This document shows positions 14,375-21,696 of a stretch of DNA of 36,023 nucleotides, in pieces (the first letter of the stretch is position 1; every line of letters starts with the position of its first letter). This stretch comes from a virus. The notes under the pieces were generated by a model. The model did not search any database. It saw nothing but the letters and a program-made list of their open reading frames with translations, and had not been told where the DNA came from. The stretch lies in the IMG/VR virus record IMGVR_UViG_3300043313_000227, positions 1-36,023 of that record. The stretch is one strand, 5' to 3'. Made by a program: the position numbers and the translations under genes.

Positions 14375-15950
14375 AATCGATCCCGAACCCGCTCGGCGGC
14401 GCCGCACGTTCGGCGATCACCTCGACACGATCACCGCGCCGATCGCGCCGCGATGGACGCTGAACCGGCAGCGCGCCCGCTACGCCGGCGAGATTCTCAA
14501 GCGACATTACGAGGGCGCCGCGACGACGGCGCGGACGCAGAATTGGCGCAAGCCTGGGACCGATGCGAACGCCGCCGTCGGTCCCGCGGCGGCGAACCTC
14601 CGGAACGCCGTCCGCGATCTCATTCGCAACAATCCGTACGCCGCCGCGTCGCTCGCGTCGATCGTGAACGAGGCGATCGGTTGGGGGATCGTGGCGGAGT
14701 CGCCGAACGCCCGGGCGATGAAACTCTGGCGGAAGTGGGCGGAGTCGAAGGCGTGCGACGCGAACGGCGTTCACGATATCTACGGACTGCAAAAGCTCGT
14801 CCTCCGTGCGACCGCGCAGGATGGCGAGGTGCTCGTTCGTCGGCGGTTCCGGCTCCCGTCCGACGGACTCCCGATCCCCGTGCAATTGCAAGTCCTCGAG
14901 ATCGATCACCTCGACACGACGAAGGATCAGATCACGACGCCGAACGGCGGGCAGATCGTTCAAGGGATCGAGTTTTCCCCGATTGGCGAGCGGGTCGCGT
15001 ACTGGCTGTTCAAGGAACACCCGGGCAGCATCCGCGGATCGTACGCGCCGTCGGTTCGGATCCCGGCGGAGGGCGTGCGTCACATATTCCGCGGCGAACG
15101 TCCCGGCCAGGTGCGCGCCGTCTCGTGGTACGCGCCCTCGCTCCTCGCGTGGAAGGATCTCGACGACTACGACGACGCGACGCTCGTGAAGCAAAAGATC
15201 GCGGCGTGCCTGGCCGTGTTCGTGCGCGACGATCTCGACGGCGGCGGCGCGCCGCTCGGCGAACCGAACGACGTCCCGACGCCGGCGATCGACACGCTCA
15301 CGCCCGGAATGGTGCAGAACCTCCCGGCCGGTCGTCAGATCTCCGTCGTCGAGCCTCCGCGCGTGAACGATTTCGGCGAGTACATGGATCGAAAGCTCCG
15401 CGGACTCGCGAGCGGGCTCCGGGTTCTGTTCTCGAGCATGACCGGGGATTTCCGCGATCTCTCGTTCTCGGCCGCCAGGATGGAGCGGATCGCGCATCAA
15501 CCCGACGTCGACGACAACCGATGGCGTCTCCTGATCCCTGGGTTCTGTGATCCGGCCTGGGAGTGGGCGATGACGGCGGCCGCGATCGCCGGACTCCTCC
15601 CGTCGGCGGAGGTTCCCGACGTCGAGTGGACGCCGCCGCCGCTCGCGTTCATCGATCCGGCGAGCGAGGGCCTCGCGATCCTCCGGAACGTGCGCGCAGG
15701 GATCACGACGATGCAGGAGGAGCTCCGCGCCCGCGGATTGAACCCGGTCAAAGTGATCGGGGAAATGAAGGCGTGGAACGCGCTCCTCGACAAGGCCGGC
15801 GTCGTGCTCGACAGCGATCCGCGTCGGATGACTCAGGCGGGCATGGCGCAAAGCGCGATCACGCCCGCGGCGCCGGCTACGCCCGCGGCGCCCGCGGAAC
15901 CGGCGGCGCCGTCGGAACCCGCGGCGGAGGGCGACGGGGAGGACACGTAA
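14361..15950 (+). CDS. Portal protein, lambda gpB family
   Basis: 529 residues, near the usual ~530 of lambda-type portals. The N-terminal ~60 residues are basic, then NLRNAVRDLIRNNPYAAASL (split around ~80) and GWGIVAESPN are characteristic, followed by LQVLEIDHLD, ISVVEPPRVNDFGEYMDRK and FRDLSFSAARM. The C-terminus is Ala/Pro-rich. Twelve copies would form the packaging vertex. The gene overlaps the last glycosyltransferase by 14 nt, so the sugar cassette and portal share an operon. Confidence 0.93.
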   Translation: MRLDRIDPEPARRRRTFGDHLDTITAPIAPRWTLNRQRARYAGEILKRHYEGAATTARTQNWRKPGTDANAAVGPAAANLRNAVRDLIRNNPYAAASLASIVNEAIGWGIVAESPNARAMKLWRKWAESKACDANGVHDIYGLQKLVLRATAQDGEVLVRRRFRLPSDGLPIPVQLQVLEIDHLDTTKDQITTPNGGQIVQGIEFSPIGERVAYWLFKEHPGSIRGSYAPSVRIPAEGVRHIFRGERPGQVRAVSWYAPSLLAWKDLDDYDDATLVKQKIAACLAVFVRDDLDGGGAPLGEPNDVPTPAIDTLTPGMVQNLPAGRQISVVEPPRVNDFGEYMDRKLRGLASGLRVLFSSMTGDFRDLSFSAARMERIAHQPDVDDNRWRLLIPGFCDPAWEWAMTAAAIAGLLPSAEVPDVEWTPPPLAFIDPASEGLAILRNVRAGITTMQEELRARGLNPVKVIGEMKAWNALLDKAGVVLDSDPRRMTQAGMAQSAITPAAPATPAAPAEPAAPSEPAAEGDGEDT

Positions 15951-15954
15951 CGTC

Positions 15955-16185
15955 ATGGGCGACGACCGGATCGTTCAGTGGCCGGATGATCGTCCGCACC
16001 GTCGAGGGGCGCCGTCGCTCGAGGCCGCCGTCTCGCCGGCGTGGCTCGCGTCTCGATGGGGCGTGAACGTGCAAACGATCTACCGCGACATCCGGAAGGG
16101 CGCCCTCCGCGCCTACCGGCTCCCGGGCGGAGATCTTCGCATCCGGATCCGCGATGCGCGCTCGTACGGAAAGCCGGTCGAGTGA
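15955..16185 (+). CDS. Excisionase-like helix-turn-helix protein
   Basis: 76 residues. The segment SPAWLASRWGVNVQTIYRDI (~27-46) followed by RKGALRAYRLPGGDLRIR matches the MerR/excisionase-type HTH with wing. Such domains bind DNA as recombination directionality factors, repressors or small terminase-like proteins. Here it lies between portal and capsid genes, an odd place for an excisionase and with no integrase in sight. A gene-regulatory role within the late operon, or a head-related DNA-binding role, is possible. GGGGAGG lies 21 nt upstream, weak spacing. Confidence 0.65.
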   Translation: MGDDRIVQWPDDRPHRRGAPSLEAAVSPAWLASRWGVNVQTIYRDIRKGALRAYRLPGGDLRIRIRDARSYGKPVE

Positions 16186-16204
16186 CTGGCTTTTCGTGAT
16201 CGTT

Positions 16205-16233
16205 CGCGGCGGTAGTCACTAGACGCCGCCGCG
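16205..16233 (+). promoter_or_regulatory. GC hairpin upstream of the capsid gene
   Basis: CGCGGCGG at 16205-16212 and CCGCCGCG at 16226-16233 form an 8-bp stem with a 13-nt loop in the 72-bp gap before the protease-capsid gene. No T tract follows. It may be a processing or regulatory stem. The capsid ATG at 16258 has no recognisable Shine-Dalgarno. Confidence 0.4.
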
Positions 16234-16257
16234 GCCCCTCCGGCATCCTGTCGCATC

Positions 16258-18258
16258 ATGTCGCGAGCGGCAACCGGCCAAACGATCGACGTTCCTCCGC
16301 TCTCACTCCTCGCCCGTGCCAACGTTGAAACCGTGAACGAGGCGGATCGCTCCGTCGAGCTCACGTTCTCGACCGGCGCGCCAGTCGAGCGGTACGACTG
16401 GATGAAGGACACGCGGTATCTCGAGGCGCTCGAGATCTCGAAAAAGGCGATCCGCGTCGGACGCCTGAACACGGCGCCGCTCCTCGACGCGCATTCCGCG
16501 TGGTCGATCACCGATCAGATCGGGACGGTCGTCGCCGGTTCATTCCGGATCGACGGCACCGACGCGATCGTTCGCGTCCGGTTCTCCGCACGCGAGGCCG
16601 TCGCGGGGATCTGGCAGGACGTGAAGGATCGGATCATCCAGAACGTCAGCGTCGGATATCGCGTTCACAAATTCGAGGAGGACGCGACCGGCGCGATCCC
16701 CGTTCGTACGGCCGTCGATTGGGAACCGTACGAGGTGTCAATGGTCCCGATGCCGGCCGACGTCGGCGCTCGCGTTCGCAATCACGAGATCGCGACGAAT
16801 TCCTGTCTCATCATCCGCAAGGAGAGTACCGTGGCTGATCCCGCTCGCCCGTCCACCGTCGCCGAAGATCCCGCCGTCGTCGCGCTCCGTCTCACCGACG
16901 GCGCGCCTGGCGCCCGGCCCGCAGCGGCGCCCGCGGCGGAACCGACGGCCGCCGACGCCGCTCGCGCAAACGAAACCGCTCGCGTCCAGGGCATCATCAC
17001 CGCCGCCCGCGGCGGGCGGATGCCGGCCACGTTCGCCGACGATCACATCGCGCGCGGGACGGCGCTCGAGGAGGTATCGCGGCTCGTGTTCGTCGAGCTC
17101 CAGGCGCGGAACGAGCAGACGCGCGGCCCGCAGCCCGGGCCCTCGATCGCGCTCGGCGAGGATCCGCTCGTTCACGTGCGAACGTCGATCATGGGCGCCC
17201 TCTGTCACCGCGTCGCGCCGTCGTTCTTCAAGCTCGAGGATCAGCACCGGCCGTACCGCGGCCTCACGCTCCTCGACACGGCGCGGGCGTATCTCCACGC
17301 CGCCGGCGTGCGAACGTCCGGCATGTCGAAGATGGAGCTCGCCGCGGCGGCGCTCGGACTCGATCAGCGTGGCGGCCACGGCTACCACACGACGAGCGAT
17401 TTCGCGTTCCTCCTGGCCGACGTCGCGAACAAGACGATCCGCCGTGCCTACGACGAGGCGCCGCAGACGTTCAAGACGATCGCGCGCCAGGTCAACCTCC
17501 CCGATTTCAAGCCGGTCTACCGTACGCAGATGGGAGACGCGCCGGCGTTGCTCGAGGTCAAGGAACACGGCGAATTCAAGCGGGGCACCATCGGCGAGGC
17601 GCGCGAGCAGTTTCAACTCGTGACGTACGGCCGCGTGTTCGCCATCACGCGCAAGGCGCTCGTGAACGACGACGCCGACGCGTTCGGGCGCGTCCCGACG
17701 ATGTTCGGCCGTGCGGCGCGGACGCTCGAAAGCGATCTCGTGTGGGATCAGATCACGAGCAATCCCGTGATGGGCGACGGAAACGCCCTGTTCTCGGCGG
17801 CTCACCTGAACCTCGACGCGACCGGCGCGGAGATCGACGTCGATTCGCTCGGCGATGCGCGCGCGGCGATGCGCCAGCAGGTTTCGCTCGACGGCGAGCG
17901 GCTGAACATCGCGCCGAAGTACCTCCTCGTCGGGACCGCGCTCGAAACCCGCGGCGACTCGATCGTCGTCCCGATCACGCCGAACACGTTCACCCAGGTG
18001 AACCCGTTCTCCGGCAAGCTCACGGTCGTCGCGGAACCGCGGCTCGATGAGGAACCGCTCGCGTGGTACCTCGCCGCGGATCCCGCGCAGATCGACATCA
18101 TCGAGTACGGGTTCCTCGAGGGCGAGGAAGGGCCGCAGATCGAGACGCGGATCGGGTTCGACGTCGACGGCATCGAGATCAAGTGTCGCGAGGATTTCGC
18201 GGCCAAGGTGCTCGACTGGCGCGGACTCTACAAGAACGTCGGTCACGAACACTCGTAG
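16258..18258 (+). CDS. Prohead protease/major capsid protein fusion
   Basis: 666 residues. The N-terminal ~180 match HK97-type prohead proteases: ELTFSTGAPVERYDW, LLDAHSAWS (catalytic His 79), IIQNVSVGY (nucleophile Ser 131) and DWEPYEVSMVPMPAD. Residues ~190-260 are a charged, Ala-rich linker that could act as scaffold. From ~290 on is a Mu gpT-like major head subunit, with TSDFAFLLADVANKTIRRAY, FKRGTIGEAREQFQL, RVFAITRKALVNDD and a C-terminal FDVDGIEIKCREDFAAK. Fusions of this sort are known; the protease would free itself and trim scaffold. The ATG at 16258 lacks a clear ribosome site, surprising for the most abundant protein. Confidence 0.92.
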   Translation: MSRAATGQTIDVPPLSLLARANVETVNEADRSVELTFSTGAPVERYDWMKDTRYLEALEISKKAIRVGRLNTAPLLDAHSAWSITDQIGTVVAGSFRIDGTDAIVRVRFSAREAVAGIWQDVKDRIIQNVSVGYRVHKFEEDATGAIPVRTAVDWEPYEVSMVPMPADVGARVRNHEIATNSCLIIRKESTVADPARPSTVAEDPAVVALRLTDGAPGARPAAAPAAEPTAADAARANETARVQGIITAARGGRMPATFADDHIARGTALEEVSRLVFVELQARNEQTRGPQPGPSIALGEDPLVHVRTSIMGALCHRVAPSFFKLEDQHRPYRGLTLLDTARAYLHAAGVRTSGMSKMELAAAALGLDQRGGHGYHTTSDFAFLLADVANKTIRRAYDEAPQTFKTIARQVNLPDFKPVYRTQMGDAPALLEVKEHGEFKRGTIGEAREQFQLVTYGRVFAITRKALVNDDADAFGRVPTMFGRAARTLESDLVWDQITSNPVMGDGNALFSAAHLNLDATGAEIDVDSLGDARAAMRQQVSLDGERLNIAPKYLLVGTALETRGDSIVVPITPNTFTQVNPFSGKLTVVAEPRLDEEPLAWYLAADPAQIDIIEYGFLEGEEGPQIETRIGFDVDGIEIKCREDFAAKVLDWRGLYKNVGHEHS

Positions 18259-18265
18259 CCGGCGC

Positions 18266-18305
18266 GCGGCGTCGGCAGGACTCGCCGACGCCGTCGTTTT
18301 CTCTC
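18266..18305 (+). terminator. Intrinsic terminator-like hairpin after the capsid gene
   Basis: CGGCGTCGGC (18267-18276) and GCCGACGCCG (18284-18293) pair perfectly over 10 bp around loop AGGACTC, followed by TCGTTTTCTCTCT. This resembles a rho-independent terminator, perhaps partial so that capsid transcript exceeds tail transcript. Confidence 0.68.
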
Positions 18306-18336
18306 TCGGTCGATCAAACGTTCAGGAGATCAGGCG

Positions 18337-18693
18337 ATGAAGAATTTCGTTCAGCCCGGGGAGTCGGTCGAATTCACGGCGCCGTCGGGCGGCGTGACGT
18401 CCGGCGTCGGCGTCCAGATCGGTCAGTTTTTCTGTATCGCGACGATCACGGCCGCGGTCGGCGTGCGGTTCAATGGCTTGTGCGAGGGCGTCGTGACGCA
18501 CGCCAAGCCGGGATCGCAGGCCTGGGCGGAGGGCGCCGCGATCTTCTGGGATGAGGGCGCGAAGCTCATGACGACCGTGTCGTCGGGCAACCTCCAGATC
18601 GGCGTCGCCACGGTCGCCGTCGGCGCGGGCGCCGGCGAAACGACCGGAACCGTTCGGCTCGACGGCGTCGGCCGCGCGCACGACGGAACGTAA
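18337..18693 (+). CDS. DUF2190 capsid decoration protein
   Basis: 118 residues beginning MKNFVQPGESVEFTAPSGGV, then SGVGVQIGQFF and AWAEGAAIFWDEGAKLMTT. This is the small beta-rich DUF2190 family, found next to capsid genes and thought to be a head decoration (cement) protein analogous to lambda gpD. A GGAGATCAGG ribosome-site region lies 7-16 nt upstream of ATG. It is separated from the capsid gene by the terminator-like hairpin. Confidence 0.85.
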   Translation: MKNFVQPGESVEFTAPSGGVTSGVGVQIGQFFCIATITAAVGVRFNGLCEGVVTHAKPGSQAWAEGAAIFWDEGAKLMTTVSSGNLQIGVATVAVGAGAGETTGTVRLDGVGRAHDGT

Positions 18694-18708
18694 TCGGGGG
18701 ATCGCCCG

Positions 18709-19095
18709 ATGGATCTCTCGTCGCTCCGTGCGCTCGTTCGGAACCTGAATTTCTCCGCGCACGGAGTCGACGCGACCATCGAGTCGGATCCGCCTGGCGT
18801 GTTCGACACCATCGCGACGCGCGGAATTTGGGTAACGCCCGACACGGAGAACGTTCCGGGCGTCCTCGAGCTCCGCCGTCGCGAACGTTCGTACATCCTG
18901 GCCGTTCCGCTCCTCGACGTCCCGCACGGTTCGATCGTGCACGCGCCGGCCTCGCCAATGTGGGCAGATCTGATCGTCCCGCCGCCCTCGCCTGGCGAGG
19001 TGCTCCGATGGACGGTCGACGGGTTCGACGCCATCGAACCCGATCACACGCGGCTCCGGCTTGTCCTGGCGCCGCTCGAGGATGAGGAGACATGA
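18709..19095 (+). CDS. Probable head-completion/connector protein
   Basis: 128 residues, beginning MDLSSLRALVRNLNFSAHGV. The compact beta-rich sequence includes GIWVTPDTENVPG, ELRRRERSYILAVP and VLRWTVDGFDAIEPDHTRLRLVL (split), typical of small connectors or head closure proteins. Its place between decoration and tail-terminator-like genes corresponds to lambda gpFII. Sequence alone does not prove the role. It overlaps the next gene by ATGA. Confidence 0.55.
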   Translation: MDLSSLRALVRNLNFSAHGVDATIESDPPGVFDTIATRGIWVTPDTENVPGVLELRRRERSYILAVPLLDVPHGSIVHAPASPMWADLIVPPPSPGEVLRWTVDGFDAIEPDHTRLRLVLAPLEDEET

Positions 19096-19568
19096 TCACG
19101 ACGACGCGCCGACTCCTGATCCTCCTCCGCCTGGGTCAACTCCTGTCGGTCATCACGAAGGCGAACGGGTTCACCACGGATGCCGGCCTCAAGATCTACA
19201 TCGGCGCCGCGCCGGAACTCTCGAGCGCGGATCCCGATGACGCGATCGCCATCGTCCCGCGTGATGATCTCCCGACGGAATCCGGGTACCAGTGGACGAA
19301 ACTCCCGGTCGAGATCCAGGCGATCGGGAAAGCCTCCGTCGAGGACGCATGGACGGCGCTCGAGGTGCTCCTGGGCGCCGTGAAGATCGCCGTCGAGGTT
19401 CCGGATCGGACGCTCGGCTCGCTCCTCAAGGGCGACATGACGCGAGGCGCGACGCGGGTCGTCGAGCGCCCGCCAGGTTCCCCGACGATCGGCCTGGGCG
19501 TGATCTATGTCTGTTCGTACGTCGAGCCATGGGGCAACCCGACGATCGGCGTCGAGGAGGACACGTAA
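19092..19568 (+). CDS. Probable tail terminator/minor tail protein
   Basis: 158 residues from ATG 19092 (ATGA overlap). The hydrophobic start TTRRLLILLRLGQLLSV is probably a buried amphipathic helix rather than a membrane span. Later segments LPVEIQAIGKASVEDAWTAL and GLGVIYVCSYVE resemble tail-terminator folds (lambda gpU position). The gene order connector, this gene, gpZ-like, tube supports a role at the head-proximal end of the tail. Confidence 0.5.
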   Translation: MITTTRRLLILLRLGQLLSVITKANGFTTDAGLKIYIGAAPELSSADPDDAIAIVPRDDLPTESGYQWTKLPVEIQAIGKASVEDAWTALEVLLGAVKIAVEVPDRTLGSLLKGDMTRGATRVVERPPGSPTIGLGVIYVCSYVEPWGNPTIGVEEDT

Positions 19569-19569
19569 G

Positions 19570-20151
19570 GTGCTCGCGATCCAATTCCGCACCGACTCGC
19601 CCGCCGCCGTCGCGAAGCTCCGCGCGAAAGCGCCAGTCGCGATCGCCCGGGCGTTGAACCGCTCGATCGCGTCGGCGCAAACGGTCATGCTCCGCGTGAT
19701 CTCGTCGGATCTGAAAGTGAAGATCGGGGATCTCCGCGACAAGGTCCGCATACAGGAGGCGACGCCGTCGCTCCACCGCGCCAGGATCTACGCGAGCGCG
19801 AAGCGGATCCCGCTGATCGATTTCGGGGCGAAGGGACCGGAACCGTCACGAGGCCGCGGCCGCGGCGTGACGGCGAAACTCGGAGGCGGCCGCTCGCGGT
19901 ACCCGAACGCGTTCATCGCGAAGATGAGCAGCGGACACCGCGGCGTGTTCACCCGGGCGGCGAAGGGGAGCACGGAAACCCGCGGGCGGAAGCGGACGCC
20001 GATCCGCGAACTGTTCGGCCCGTCGATCGCGCACGTGTTCCAAAAGAACGAGGCCGTCGGCCTGGCTCGCGCTCAGGAGCAACTCGCGAAGAACCTGAAA
20101 TCTGAATTCCGTTTCGTTCTCTCAATCGAGGGCACGGCGGCCGCCGCGTAG
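19570..20151 (+). CDS. Minor tail protein Z-like
   Basis: 193 residues from GTG 19570, preceded by little spacer after the previous stop. The segment ARALNRSIASAQTVMLRVIS (~23-42), then KVRIQEAT and ARIYASAKRIPLIDFGAKG, matches phage minor tail protein Z, which acts at the tail-head joining step in lambda. The centre is rich in Gly and Arg (PSRGRGRGVTAKLGGG) and probably flexible. The frame is open upstream to 19507 but the overlap there would be with the preceding gene. Confidence 0.72.
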   Translation: MLAIQFRTDSPAAVAKLRAKAPVAIARALNRSIASAQTVMLRVISSDLKVKIGDLRDKVRIQEATPSLHRARIYASAKRIPLIDFGAKGPEPSRGRGRGVTAKLGGGRSRYPNAFIAKMSSGHRGVFTRAAKGSTETRGRKRTPIRELFGPSIAHVFQKNEAVGLARAQEQLAKNLKSEFRFVLSIEGTAAAA

Positions 20152-20176
20152 GCAATCAATTGGAGGAGCTCACGTC

Positions 20177-20785
20177 ATGAGGAATTCCGCACCGCTCGAG
20201 GTAATCGCCGCGCCGTTTACGATGTACGTCGCGCCCGTCGGGACCGCGTTCCCCGAAGTCGATCAGGATCCGGACTCGAGCGACTGGACACTGGTCGGAT
20301 CGGCGGGTCCGCTGAACTACGACGAAGCGGGGATCAACGTCGAGCACTCGCAGTCGATGGCGTTCTGGCGCTCGCTCGGCGATGCCGGATCCCGTAAGGT
20401 GTTCCGGTCGAGCGAGGATCTCAAGATGGGTCTTTTGCTCGTCGACGTCACGCCCGAACAGTACTCGTTCGCGCTCAACGGGAACACCGTCACGACGACG
20501 CCCGCCGGCGCCGGCGTCCCTGGCACGAAGAAGATCGGACTCTCGCGCGGGTTCGTCGTCGACACCCGCGCCGTGCTCCTCCGGGGCCCGTCGCCGGAGA
20601 TGGAGGACGGCGTCATGCAGTACGAGTGTCCGCGCGCCGCGCAGACCGGCGAACCGAAGCCGGTTTACACGAAGGACAAGCCGGCGATGCTCGCGATCGA
20701 GTGGACCGCGCTCGTCGATCCCGGCGCCGCGGATCCGTCGGAGTACTTCGGTCGGATCGTCGTGCAGACCGCCGACGCGTCGTAA
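20177..20785 (+). CDS. Major tail (tube) protein
   Basis: 202 residues. Beta-rich with FTMYVAPVGTAFPEV, WTLVGSAGPLNYDEAGINVE (~42-61) and LKMGLLLVDVTPEQYSFAL, the pattern of siphophage tail tube proteins. It is preceded by GGAGGAG at 20162-20168, 8 nt from ATG, a strong ribosome site expected for an abundant protein. It is followed by the tail chaperones and tape measure gene in the standard order. Confidence 0.78.
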   Translation: MRNSAPLEVIAAPFTMYVAPVGTAFPEVDQDPDSSDWTLVGSAGPLNYDEAGINVEHSQSMAFWRSLGDAGSRKVFRSSEDLKMGLLLVDVTPEQYSFALNGNTVTTTPAGAGVPGTKKIGLSRGFVVDTRAVLLRGPSPEMEDGVMQYECPRAAQTGEPKPVYTKDKPAMLAIEWTALVDPGAADPSEYFGRIVVQTADAS

Positions 20786-20789
20786 CACC

Positions 20790-21017
20790 ATGGCGACGTC
20801 GGTACCGGAGCTCCTCGCGAAGATCTCCGCGGCCCGGGCCGACGTCGCTCGTCTCAAGGCAACGATCCGCACAACCCGCGAGGCCCTGGGCGCCGCGGCC
20901 GCAACGCTCACGGAGCTCGAGCGCGAGGCCGCTCGCCTGGGGATCGCCGTCATCAACCAATCGGAAGGCGTAGGAGGAATCCATGGCCGACAAGCAAATT
21001 CTCGATCTCACAACTGA
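20790..21017 (+). CDS. Small coiled-coil protein in tail module
   Basis: 75 residues: ATSVPELLAKISAARADVAR followed by further heptad-like helix to about residue 53, then a non-helical tail. The final 35 nt overlap the next gene's start, and this tail carries the GGAGGA site (20971-20976) of that gene, so it is probably real and coupled. Role unknown; may aid tail assembly. Confidence 0.5.
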   Translation: MATSVPELLAKISAARADVARLKATIRTTREALGAAAATLTELEREAARLGIAVINQSEGVGGIHGRQANSRSHN

Positions 21018-21438
21018 AACCGATCGTCCCGTCGTACGGATCGACGGCATCGCGTACCCGCTCCGCACCGCGCGCGATCTTACCTTGCAGGATTTCAAAA
21101 GCCTCGAGCGACTCTCGATCCGGACGTCGGAACTGATGACGCGCGCCCGGTCGCTCACGAAGGATGAGAACCGCGAGCTCGCCGTCCGGCTCAAGGAAGT
21201 CGCGAAGATCGCGCTCGACGCGCCGCCCGCCGTCCTGGCGAAACTGTCGGACGTGCAACGCGTGATGGTGTTCAAGGTTTTCACGGAGCTCTTGACGCCG
21301 ACGCTGATCATGGCGGCGAGGGCGATCGCGACGGATCAGGCCGCGCTCCGCTCGAGTGGGACGAAGCAATCCCCCGGCTCCTACGCTTCTACGGCGGGAC
21401 TCCTCAAACGTGGATCGCGCAAACGCCGACGGGGATAG
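20983..21438 (+). CDS. Tail assembly chaperone, gpG-like
   Basis: 151 residues. IDGIAYPLRTARDLTLQDFK (~20-39) followed by charged helices matches the small tail assembly chaperones that lie between tube and tape measure genes. GGAGGAATCC precedes ATG. The C-terminal ~25 residues (after ATDQAALRSSG) look like non-native sequence rich in Ser and Arg, while the -1 frame over the same bases encodes WDEAIPRLLRFYGG, a convincing T-domain. In lambda, a -1 slip joins G and T. The same arrangement is likely here. Confidence 0.72.
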   Translation: MADKQILDLTTETDRPVVRIDGIAYPLRTARDLTLQDFKSLERLSIRTSELMTRARSLTKDENRELAVRLKEVAKIALDAPPAVLAKLSDVQRVMVFKVFTELLTPTLIMAARAIATDQAALRSSGTKQSPGSYASTAGLLKRGSRKRRRG

Positions 21439-21692
21439 TCGAGGCGTGCCTTCGATGGCTCCCGCGGCTCCAGGCGGAGGAGGCGATCCTCGGATCGAAA
21501 GTGATCGCCGTGGGTACCGGCGCCCTGGCCAACCCGCGCGCGATCTCCGACGAGTGGGAACGGATCCGGCGCGGGGATGCGGCGCCGGCGCCGGCGCAAC
21601 CGGCGGGATCGCCGACACGTCAACCGCGGATGTTCTCCGATGAGGTGTTCGCGCGCCTCCCGGTTCGCCGCGTAGTCAAGCGGAAGGGGTAA
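21351..21692 (+). CDS. Tail assembly chaperone T-domain, reached by probable -1 frameshift
   Basis: In the -1 frame relative to the gpG-like gene, an open stretch encodes LEWDEAIPRLLRFYGGTP, TGIVEACLRWLPRLQAEEAI and a Pro-rich tail ending before 21692. No ATG lies in frame before GTG 21501, which would cut the conserved-looking part in half, so translation is best explained by slippage from the upstream frame, giving a ~235-residue fusion. The frame is open at least back to 21228. No canonical X XXY YYZ heptamer was found; CCCCC at 21371-21375 is the only homopolymer nearby. The start given is approximate. A sequencing indel would be the alternative. Confidence 0.62.
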   Translation, partial: LEWDEAIPRLLRFYGGTPQTWIAQTPTGIVEACLRWLPRLQAEEAILGSKVIAVGTGALANPRAISDEWERIRRGDAAPAPAQPAGSPTRQPRMFSDEVFARLPVRRVVKRKG

Positions 21693-21696
21693 CGCC

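Noticed and set aside
14202-15956. 584-codon open frame on the minus strand opposite the portal gene
   Set aside because: Arg/Asp-rich sequence without motifs, exactly antisense to a well-supported portal gene; a usual by-product of GC-rich codon bias. The same applies to long minus frames at 712-1878, 16738-18252, 22042-23568, 24747-26300, 27528-28895 and 30829-32136.
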